A stretch of 6,508 nt of DNA from Hyphomicrobiales bacterium (lineage in GTDB: Bacteria > Pseudomonadota > Alphaproteobacteria > Rhizobiales > Beijerinckiaceae): NCBI GenBank assembly GCA_025363375.1, contig JANYDZ010000559.1, positions 1-6,508 of the forward strand. Reading direction: 5' to 3'. Positions within the stretch are counted from its first letter, which is position 1. The number at the start of each line of letters is the position of its first letter. The position numbers and the translations under genes are program-made. Of the stretch, positions 1 to 5,476 are shown piece by piece. The notes under the pieces were generated by a model that did not search any database, was not told the DNA's origin, and was given only the letters and a program-made list of their open reading frames with translations.

Positions 1-1118
1 CGACGCCGCGCGTGAAATTCTCGGTTGTGCCGTTCTCCGATTCGGTCGCGGTCGGCGACGCGGACACCAACAGCCGCACCGCCAGCTGGATCGACGTCGG
101 GGCCCAATCCTCCTGGCACTGGAAAGGCTGGAGCGCGTCGGGCGCCGCGTCCGGCCTCGCCGCCGGCACGACCGTGACCAACCGCTTCGACATTTACCAC
201 TGGCTGAAAAGCGCGCGCGCCTCCTATGACTGGGCGGGTTGCTTCGAAACGCCGCCCTATCCGCTCAACGTGCAGGATTTCACGCCCTCCAACGCCACGC
301 CGGATTCGCTCTTCGTGCCCATGCTGGCGCCCGATGAACCCGACACGATCGGCGGCGGCTACAGCAACAATTACCTGCTCGACAACCCGGCTTCCTGCAC
401 GGGCGCGTCGCCCGCCACCGCCTCCGGCAAACAGGGCCGCGTCTGCAAATACAAATCGCCGGGCATCACCGCATCGGCTGGTTCCGGTCTGGGACCGAAC
501 TATTCCTGCCTGTCGACGCCGCTTCAGCGCCTGACCTCCACCGCGGCTTCGGTGACCACGAAGATCAGCGCGCTCACCGCGAACGGCGCGACAAATCTGC
601 ATGAAGGCTTCATGTGGGGCTGGCGCACCCTCTCGCCGGCGGGAACCTTCGGCGACGGCGTCGCCTATAGCGAAATCAACGCCAGCGTCCCCACGCGCAA
701 GGTTCTCATTCTCATGACCGACGGCATGAACACCTGGGCTTCGAAATCAAACAGTCTCGATCAATCGGACTACGAGGGTCCCGGCTATTTCACCTCTTCG
801 ACCGTCGGCTCAAGCCGGTTTCCGGCGACCGATTCCAGCAATAATTCCATTCTGCCCATCACCACCAGCGCCGGCGGATCGGCCGCGCTCGACCAGCTCA
901 CCCGCGAAGCCTGCGCCAATGCCCGCGCCGCCGGCGTCGAAGTCTACACGGTCGGCTTTCAGGCGACGGATATCATCTCGACGCAGGGACAGAATTTGTT
1001 GAAGGAATGCGCGGGCGGCGATCCCTCGCACTTTTTTCTGGTCACCAGCGCCGCCAGCCTCAACGACGCCTTTGTCGCGATAGGCAAAGGCCTCAGCCAA
1101 CTGCACCTGTCGAAGTAG
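1..1118 (+). CDS. TadG-like pilus assembly protein with vWA domain, 5'-truncated
   Basis: This is the C-terminal part of a TadE/TadG-type protein, an envelope-anchored component associated with Flp/Tad pilus assembly. The frame is open from the left edge (first full codon at 3), so the GTG at 12 is probably internal and the true start lies upstream. Family hallmarks, numbered from the codon at 12: a VPFS motif near residue 6, a VPMLAPDEPD segment followed by YSNNYLLD (residues 102-124), GATNLHEG (192-199) carrying the MIDAS threonine, LMTDG (234-238) closing the metal site, and VYTVGF near 311. The first MIDAS motif (DxSxS) and the N-terminal membrane anchor would be upstream. The C-terminus reads QLHLSK, where relatives I remember end in LRLSK or LRLTK. 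The region 130-170 contains several cysteines. No other tad gene is visible. The family is secure; its exact role in this organism is inferred. Confidence 0.88.
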   Translation, partial: TPRVKFSVVPFSDSVAVGDADTNSRTASWIDVGAQSSWHWKGWSASGAASGLAAGTTVTNRFDIYHWLKSARASYDWAGCFETPPYPLNVQDFTPSNATPDSLFVPMLAPDEPDTIGGGYSNNYLLDNPASCTGASPATASGKQGRVCKYKSPGITASAGSGLGPNYSCLSTPLQRLTSTAASVTTKISALTANGATNLHEGFMWGWRTLSPAGTFGDGVAYSEINASVPTRKVLILMTDGMNTWASKSNSLDQSDYEGPGYFTSSTVGSSRFPATDSSNNSILPITTSAGGSAALDQLTREACANARAAGVEVYTVGFQATDIISTQGQNLLKECAGGDPSHFFLVTSAASLNDAFVAIGKGLSQLHLSK

Positions 1119-1132
1119 GGCGGGTCAGCCCT
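1117..1132. repeat. Short inverted repeat spanning two convergent stop codons
   Basis: AGGGC at 1117-1121 and GCCCT at 1128-1132 can pair as a 5-bp stem with a 6-nt loop. The element covers the end of the TadG-like stop codon (1116-1118) and the stop of the minus-strand gene (1125-1127). There is no T-run on either side, so it is at best a weak bidirectional terminator and may be chance in GC-rich DNA. Confidence 0.22.
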
Positions 1133-2213
1133 TCGCGCGCTGGCGGATCATGAAATTGTCGAAGGGATATTCGGCGACCTGCCACCACAGATATTCGTTG
1201 TTGCGAAAGTCCATGTAGGCTTCGTGAACGCGCTTGAATTTGGGATCGCCCGCGGCGGTTTCGCGATAGACGGCCTCGGCCGCCTGCCAGCAGGCGTCGA
1301 GCACATCGGCGGGAAAGGCGCGAAGCTTCGCGCCAGACTCCGCCAGACGCCGCAAGGCGACCGGATTGGCGGAATCGTATTTGGCCTGCATGTCGATATT
1401 GGCGGTGTCGGCGGCGCTTCGCAAAATCGCCTGGTACGATTTCGGCAATTGGCTCCACTTCTCGGCGTTGAACAGGGTGTGGATGGTCATGTTCGGCTGG
1501 AACCAGCCGGGATAGTAATAATTCGGCGCGGCCTTCACGAGACCCAGCTTTTCGTCGTCGAACGGAGACACCCAGGCCGCCGCGTCCAGCGCGCCCGATT
1601 CAAGCGACTTCATGATATCGCCGCGCGCCACGGCTTTGGGATCAACGCCGAGCGTTTGCAGGATTTTCGCGGCAAATCCGGAGATGCGGAATTTCAAACC
1701 GCGCAAGTCGGATGCGCCGCGCAATTCATTGCGGAACCAGCCGCCCATCTGGCAGCCCGTGTTGCCCGACGGCAGCGCGACGAGCTTGTGATCGGCCAAC
1801 GCTTCGTTGATCAGATCGTCGCCGCCGCCGTGGCGGAAAAACGCGTTCTGTTCGCGCGCGTTCATGCCGAAGGGCACGCCCGTGGCGAACACCAGCGCGG
1901 GCTCCTTGCCCCAGTAATAATGCAGCGCTGTTTGCGCGCATTCGGTCCGGCCGTCCCGCGCGGCGTCGAACACGTCGAGCGCGCCGACAAGCGCGCCGGC
2001 TGGCTGCGCGTCAATGGTGAAACGCCCGTCGCTTTGCTGGCGCACGGATTCGGCGAATGTTTGCGCGCCGCCGAAGATCGCTTCCAGGCTGTTTGGAAAA
2101 CTCGATGCGAGTCGCCAATGGATCACAGGCGAGGATTGCGCGATCGCCGGTTTCGCGATGGCGGCCCCGGCGGTCGCAAGACCTGTCGCGGCGATGAATT
2201 GACGGCGTTTCAT
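1125..2213 (-). CDS. TRAP transporter solute-binding protein, TakP-like, Tat-exported
   Basis: This 362-aa periplasmic solute receptor should feed a TRAP (tripartite ATP-independent) importer. The start at 2213 is chosen because it gives a compact twin-arginine signal (KRRQFIAA at residues 2-9, likely cleavage after AIA at 25) and has GGGAG six bases upstream; an earlier ATG at 2279 would only add an untypical leader. The sequence follows the alpha-keto-acid binder TakP of Rhodobacter sphaeroides as I remember it: WRLASSFP (33-40), FGGA (47-50), YYWGK (99-103), GNTGCQMGGWF (150-160) with Gln155, KFRISGF (174-180) with Arg176 for the carboxylate, and DDEKLG (219-224). The ligand is probably a small organic or keto acid. 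Oddly, the usual DAxEW motif reads DAAAW (210-214), so the pocket glutamate is alanine. No DctQ or DctM membrane subunits are visible; mrp lies 90 nt upstream. The family is sure, the ligand is not. Confidence 0.92.
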   Translation of the reverse strand: MKRRQFIAATGLATAGAAIAKPAIAQSSPVIHWRLASSFPNSLEAIFGGAQTFAESVRQQSDGRFTIDAQPAGALVGALDVFDAARDGRTECAQTALHYYWGKEPALVFATGVPFGMNAREQNAFFRHGGGDDLINEALADHKLVALPSGNTGCQMGGWFRNELRGASDLRGLKFRISGFAAKILQTLGVDPKAVARGDIMKSLESGALDAAAWVSPFDDEKLGLVKAAPNYYYPGWFQPNMTIHTLFNAEKWSQLPKSYQAILRSAADTANIDMQAKYDSANPVALRRLAESGAKLRAFPADVLDACWQAAEAVYRETAAGDPKFKRVHEAYMDFRNNEYLWWQVAEYPFDNFMIRQRAKG

Positions 2214-2219
2214 GATTGG

Positions 2220-2224
2220 CTCCC
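2220..2224 (-). promoter_or_regulatory. Ribosome binding site for the TRAP binding protein
   Basis: On the minus strand GGGAG sits six bases before the ATG at 2211-2213. It decides the start, because it lies inside the frame that would be used from the upstream ATG at 2279 and is properly spaced only for the 2213 start, which also gives a normal Tat leader. Confidence 0.65.
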
Positions 2225-2295
2225 AGCGTGGATTTCGCCTCATAGGCCGGAAAGTCGCGCGGATTGTGACAAAACCCAAGCCGGGCTGTGGCCGC

Positions 2296-2324
2296 CCAAA
2301 AAATTATTCAACGACAATTTTTGG
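2296..2324. repeat. AT-rich inverted repeat over the mrp stop codon
   Basis: CCAAAAAATT (2296-2305) and AATTTTTGG (2316-2324) are complementary apart from one extra A, with a 10-nt loop. The repeat covers the last codons and stop of the mrp gene. It is conspicuously AT-rich for this DNA. In mrp mRNA the 3' arm carries a run of six U, so it might help end or pause transcription, but it lacks the usual GC-rich stem of an intrinsic terminator. Confidence 0.35.
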
Positions 2325-3410
2325 AAAGGCGCGCCGCGCGCCGCCTTCAAGGGCGCCCATGACCTGCTGTGCGATGTCCCGATAAACGCCCGCGTGGGCG
2401 CCGGCGGGATCAACCGCAACGGGAGGTCGACCCGCGTCCGAGCTTTCGCGGATGGACATGTGCAGGGGGACTTCCCCCAGGAAAGGCACGCCCATGCGCT
2501 CGGCTTCGTGGCGCGCGCCGCCGTGGGCGAAGATGTCCGAACGCTCGCCGCATTTGGGGCAGAGAAAATAGCTCATGTTCTCGACAACGCCGAGCACGGG
2601 CACGTTGACCTTGGCGAACATGGCGACGGCCCTGCGCGCGTCGATCAAGGCAAGGTCCTGCGGCGTCGAGACAATCACAGCGCCGCGCAGGGGCACGGTC
2701 TGCGCCATGGTGAGCTGCGCGTCGCCGGTGCCCGGCGGCATGTCGACGACGAGACAATCCAGCTCGCCCCATGTCACGTCGCGCATCATTTGCGTGAGCG
2801 CGGACTGCACCATCGGACCGCGCCAGATCATCGCGGTGTCCTCCTCCACCAGAAAGCCGATGGACATGACCTTGATTCCGTAGGCTTCCAGCGGCTTCAT
2901 CGTCTTGCCATCGGATTCCGGCTTGCCCCTGAGGCCGAAGAGTTTTGGCATGGAAGGGCCGTATATATCCGCGTCGAGAATGCCCACCTTCCAGCCGCGC
3001 GCGGCAAGGCCGAGAGCGAGGTTCGCCGCCGTCGTCGATTTGCCGACGCCGCCCTTGCCGGAGGCAACCGCTATGATGCGTTCGATGCCGGGGATGGAGG
3101 ATTGGCGCGAGGCGGCCTGCGCTTTGGGACCCGGCGCGGCCGGCGCCGGTTTGGCCGCGCCACGCGCAACCTCGGCGGTGAGGGTGACTGTCGCCCCCTC
3201 GACGCCGGCGAGTTGTTTGATGACGCTCTCCGCCGTGCGGCGCATGTTTTCCATAGCCATGGATTTGGCGGGATCGATGGCGATGGACAGATAGACCTTG
3301 CCGCCCACGGTCGTGAGGCCCGCGACGGCGCCCGATTGCGGCAAAGGCGTCTGGCCGTCGGGGCCGGGAACGCGGGCGAGCGCGGCGAGGATTTCTTTTT
3401 CGGAGACCAT
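2304..3410 (-). CDS. apbC: Mrp/NBP35-family iron-sulfur cluster carrier ATPase
   Basis: This 368-aa cytoplasmic P-loop ATPase of the Mrp/ApbC family binds a [4Fe-4S] cluster at its dimer interface and passes it to apoproteins. Residues 1-80 form the MIP18/DUF59-like domain, then a Pro/Ala-rich linker (about 82-100) leads to the ATPase domain. Visible motifs: deviant Walker A GKGGVGKST (118-126) with both lysines, DADIYGPS (146-153), WRGPM (196-200), MPPGTGD (224-230), and the cluster-binding pair in CPKCG (Cys284, Cys287). Length and order match the long bacterial form. The ATG at 3410 is supported by the intact DUF59 domain and by a promoter 47 nt upstream; the ribosome site is weak (AAGG about 11 nt away). 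The gene may be co-transcribed with the TRAP binding protein 90 nt downstream, though nothing links their functions. The symbol apbC is interchangeable with mrp. Confidence 0.96.
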   Translation of the reverse strand: MVSEKEILAALARVPGPDGQTPLPQSGAVAGLTTVGGKVYLSIAIDPAKSMAMENMRRTAESVIKQLAGVEGATVTLTAEVARGAAKPAPAAPGPKAQAASRQSSIPGIERIIAVASGKGGVGKSTTAANLALGLAARGWKVGILDADIYGPSMPKLFGLRGKPESDGKTMKPLEAYGIKVMSIGFLVEEDTAMIWRGPMVQSALTQMMRDVTWGELDCLVVDMPPGTGDAQLTMAQTVPLRGAVIVSTPQDLALIDARRAVAMFAKVNVPVLGVVENMSYFLCPKCGERSDIFAHGGARHEAERMGVPFLGEVPLHMSIRESSDAGRPPVAVDPAGAHAGVYRDIAQQVMGALEGGARRAFPKIVVE

Positions 3411-3456
3411 CGAGGGATGAGCCTTGGTTTCAGGGCAATTTCTGCGTGAGCGAGGG

Positions 3457-3484
3457 GTTATATGCCCCGGCGCGAGCGGGTCAA
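3457..3484 (-). promoter_or_regulatory. Sigma70-like promoter for apbC/mrp
   Basis: On the minus strand the -35 box TTGACC (3479-3484) and the -10 box TATAAC (3457-3462) each match five of six consensus bases and are separated by 16 nt. The predicted transcript start is near 3450, giving a leader of about 40 nt before the ATG at 3410. This is a close match to consensus in GC-rich DNA, placed as expected, and suggests steady expression. Confidence 0.68.
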
Positions 3485-3516
3485 TGCGGCGGGCCGCTGG
3501 CGTGGCGCCCGCGGCT

Positions 3517-3544
3517 TTGTTCCGGGCGTAAAATGCGCTATATT
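3517..3544 (+). promoter_or_regulatory. Promoter-like element giving a leaderless start at 3551
   Basis: TTGTTC (3517-3522) and TATATT (3539-3544) are spaced by 16 nt. The -10 box matches five of six consensus bases and the -35 only the TTG core plus neighbours. With the usual 6-7 nt to the first transcribed base, transcription would begin at or beside A3551, the first base of an ATG. No Shine-Dalgarno sequence precedes that ATG, which agrees with a leaderless message. It faces away from the apbC promoter, with about 32 nt between the two. Confidence 0.45.
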
Positions 3545-3550
3545 TGCCTC

Positions 3551-3880
3551 ATGCTCATGGACAAAATCACTTCCGAGGCCGCGAAAACCGTGGACGATGT
3601 CCTGCGCGCCTGGATGGGCCGCTGGGGCTGCACGGGCGCCCGTCAAGGCGGACGTGGATCAATACGGCGAGCCCATCCTGTGGATCGACGTCGTTACCAG
3701 GCTGATGGAGGAGCCGCAGGACGCCGCCATCACTTATGGACGGGCGACAAAAATGCGGCGCGCTTTGGAGAGATCGGCGAATATCGTTTTCCCCATGTAC
3801 GCAACCATTTCGATCCCAGGCGGAAAATGACGGTTTACCGGAAATCGTCGAGGCAAATGCAACAGGCAAACGCAACGTGA
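3551..3880 (+). pseudogene. Small hypothetical gene with two opposite single-base frame shifts
   Basis: I do not recognise a named family. Three consecutive pieces look coding but lie in two frames. Piece 1, from ATG 3551 to about 3640, reads MLMDKITSEAAKTVDDVLRA and on; 26 of 30 third positions are G or C by hand count. Piece 2, about 3639-3770, is shifted +1 and reads VDQYGEPILWIDVV then DAAITYGRATKMRRALE; about 35 of 44 third positions are G/C, against about 17 of 42 in the original frame. Piece 3 returns to the first frame and reads EIGEYRFPHVRNHFD, ending at TGA 3878-3880. Joined, they resemble small uncharacterised bacterial proteins I remember with a G-[DE]-P-hydrophobic strand and a GExRFPxxR end; this likeness is from memory. 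As the DNA stands, the outer frame stays open and would make 109 residues with a scrambled middle. A decaying gene, a compensated mutant, or two sequence errors would each explain it. Confidence 0.5.
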
Positions 3881-3950
3881 AGCCCGGCGACCTGCCTGCA
3901 CAGGCGCGCCGGCCGGCGAGCGCACGCCCCCTTTTCAACACTCCGCCGCC

Positions 3951-4553
3951 ATGAATATCGCAGCCATCATCCTCGCCGGCGGCCTCTCCTCGCGCATGGG
4001 CGTCGAAAAATCGCTGATGGATTTCGGCGGCGCGCCTGTGATTGCGCGCGTGATCGAGCGTCTGACGCCGCAGGTTGCATACGCGGCCATCAACGCCAAC
4101 GGCGATCCCGCGCGGTTGGCAAACTTCGGCCTGCCCGTGATCGCCGACGCGCGCGATGATCGCCCGGGACCGCTCGCGGGGATCGCGGCGGGACTGGTTT
4201 TCGCGCGCGCAAACGGCTGCGCTTTACTCGCAACGGCGCCCTGCGACGCCCCTTTTGTTCCGCGCGATCTCGTGGCGCGTTTGCGGGCGCAACGCGGCGA
4301 CAATGCGCTTGCAATTGCCAGCGGCGCGCGCGGGATCGAGCCTCTGTTCGGCCTGTGGAGCGTTCAAGCGCTGCCGGCGGTCGAAGCCGCGTTGCAAAGC
4401 GGCGAGCGCGCCGTGCATCGCCTGGCGAAAGCGCTGGGCGCGGCCGTCGTGGAAATCGACAACGAGCCGGGGGCGCCCGACTGGGCGCTCAATCTCAATC
4501 GGCCCGAAGACGTCGCGGCGGCGCTGGCTTTCATCGCGCCGCCGCGCGGTTGA
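3951..4553 (+). CDS. mobA: Molybdenum cofactor guanylyltransferase MobA
   Basis: MobA transfers GMP from GTP to molybdopterin-Mo, forming the guanine dinucleotide cofactor used by DMSO-reductase-family enzymes such as formate dehydrogenase or nitrate reductase. The protein is 200 aa, the normal length, and cytoplasmic. The N-terminal nucleotide loop is LAGGLSSRMGVEKSL (8-22) with Arg15 and Lys20. GPLAGI (73-78) and APCDAPF (96-102), whose Asp99 should bind Mg2+, follow, and the C-terminal NLNRPEDVA (181-189) is the family's NxNxPEDL-type end. I see no Shine-Dalgarno sequence. A short open stretch in another frame ends with TGA at 3952-3954, overlapping the start as ATGA, which might couple translation if that stretch is expressed. 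The closely related NTP transferases MocA and GlmU differ at the GPLAGI and PCDAPF context, so MobA is favoured. No other moa, moe or fdh gene is in the window. Confidence 0.93.
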   Translation: MNIAAIILAGGLSSRMGVEKSLMDFGGAPVIARVIERLTPQVAYAAINANGDPARLANFGLPVIADARDDRPGPLAGIAAGLVFARANGCALLATAPCDAPFVPRDLVARLRAQRGDNALAIASGARGIEPLFGLWSVQALPAVEAALQSGERAVHRLAKALGAAVVEIDNEPGAPDWALNLNRPEDVAAALAFIAPPRG

Positions 4554-4594
4554 TGATAGGGACAGCCTTCACGCGTCACGCCGGATGGACCAAC

Positions 4595-5389
4595 ATGTCT
4601 CGAACCATTTCCGCCCGCGCCCCGCTCCGCCTGATCATCGCCGTCCTGGCGTGGCTGGCGCCGGGCCTCGCGGCCGCCGCGAAAGAATGGAAAGAGGTGC
4701 GCATCGCCAGCGAGGGCGCGCGCCCGCCCTATAATTATCTCGACCCCAACGGCGAGCTGATGGGTTTTGAAATCGATCTCGGACAGGAATTGTGCAAGCG
4801 CATGAGCGTGACGTGCATATTTGTCGCGCAGGATTGGGATGGGCTGTTTGGCGCCCTCAAGGAGAAGCGGGTCGATGCGCTGATGGCGGCGATTGAGATC
4901 ACCGACGAGCGGCTGGAGAGCATCGATTTCTCCAAGCCCTACGTGAAGATGCCGAATACTTTCATTGTTGGACGTCCAACAGAGGCGCGCAACGCTTCAA
5001 GCAAGGCCTTGAAGGGCAAGACCATCGGCGTCGAGGCCGACGGGCCGCATCAGACCTATCTTGAAAACGTCTATCCCGAATCGCCTGTGAAGGCCTACGG
5101 CAGCCTTGAGGACGCCATCCTCGATCTCGCCGAAGCGCGTATTGACGCAGTTTTCGGCGACAAGGACGCGGTGATGGACTTCATGAAGACCCGCCGCGAG
5201 GCGCAATGCTGCATGGTGCTCGACGACGTGCCGCGTGATCCGACCTTTTTCAGCGAAGGCATTGGCGTTGGCGTGCGTCAGGCCGATCAGGATCTGAAGG
5301 CGATGTTCAACAAGGCGCTGGACGAAGCGATCGCCGACGGCGCCTATTCGCGCGTCAGGACGAAGTATTTCGACTTTACGATCCGGTGA
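4595..5389 (+). CDS. Periplasmic solute-binding protein, HisJ/LAO-like (SBP_bac_3)
   Basis: This 264-aa ABC-type binding protein belongs to the family of HisJ, LAO/ArgT and NocT. The start at 4595 gives a normal Sec signal (arginines, then LIIAVLAWLAPGLAAA, cleavage near residue 29); an ATG at 4553, overlapping the mobA stop, would only lengthen the leader. Family features: VRIASEG (35-41), GFEIDLGQELCKRM (57-70), the Cys67/Cys74 pair equivalent to the LAO disulfide, FVAQDWDGLF (76-85), ITDER (102-106) with the carboxylate-binding Arg106, LKGKTIGV (139-146), Asp189, and KYFDFTI near the end. The pocket departs from amino-acid binders: the aromatic lid residue is Arg43, and the SSxS stretch is Ala98-Ala99-Ile100-Glu101. 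A cationic amino acid is therefore not a safe ligand call. No permease or ATPase gene adjoins it; mobA ends 41 nt upstream. Confidence 0.9.
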   Translation: MSRTISARAPLRLIIAVLAWLAPGLAAAAKEWKEVRIASEGARPPYNYLDPNGELMGFEIDLGQELCKRMSVTCIFVAQDWDGLFGALKEKRVDALMAAIEITDERLESIDFSKPYVKMPNTFIVGRPTEARNASSKALKGKTIGVEADGPHQTYLENVYPESPVKAYGSLEDAILDLAEARIDAVFGDKDAVMDFMKTRREAQCCMVLDDVPRDPTFFSEGIGVGVRQADQDLKAMFNKALDEAIADGAYSRVRTKYFDFTIR

Positions 5390-5465
5390 GGATGATGGAA
5401 TTGCGCTCATCTTGATCAAGCGTGCGCACTATGACATGCCGACAACCTGCCGGCCTGGCGATGAT

Positions 5466-5470
5466 GAGGA
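5466..5470 (+). promoter_or_regulatory. Ribosome binding site for the reductase gene
   Basis: GAGGA lies six bases before the ATG at 5477 and fixes that start. The 87-nt gap between the binding-protein stop and this start shows no convincing -35/-10 pair, so the reductase may be read through from upstream or use a promoter I cannot recognise. Confidence 0.7.
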
Positions 5471-5476
5471 CTTCCA

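Noticed and set aside
1224..3449. A 741-codon open frame on the plus strand
   Set aside because: It lies opposite the TRAP receptor and apbC genes, whose motifs are unmistakable. The translation is Arg/Gly/His-rich with no recognisable domain, which is the usual shadow of GC-rich coding DNA.
3551..3880. Programmed ribosomal frameshifting in the small gene
   Set aside because: It would need a +1 and then a -1 event in one short message. I see no slippery heptamer with a downstream structure at either site, so mutation or sequence error is simpler.
3907..3918. Perfect 12-bp palindrome CGCCGGCCGGCG upstream of mobA
   Set aside because: Pure G/C palindromes of this length are common by chance at this base composition, and nothing near it suggests an operator or terminator.
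3567..3941. A 124-codon minus-strand frame opposite the small gene
   Set aside because: No domain or ribosome site is visible, and the plus-strand fragments carry the coding bias.
4355..4594. Extending the HisJ-like protein upstream to 4355 or 4553
   Set aside because: The extension from 4355 overlaps most of mobA's 3' half and reads as an Arg-rich shadow. Start 4595 gives a standard signal peptide.
5412..5419. TTGATCAA palindrome between the binding protein and the reductase gene
   Set aside because: It is only 8 bp and has no partner site. Its TTGATC is just 12 nt from the nearest -10-like TATGAC, too short for a promoter.
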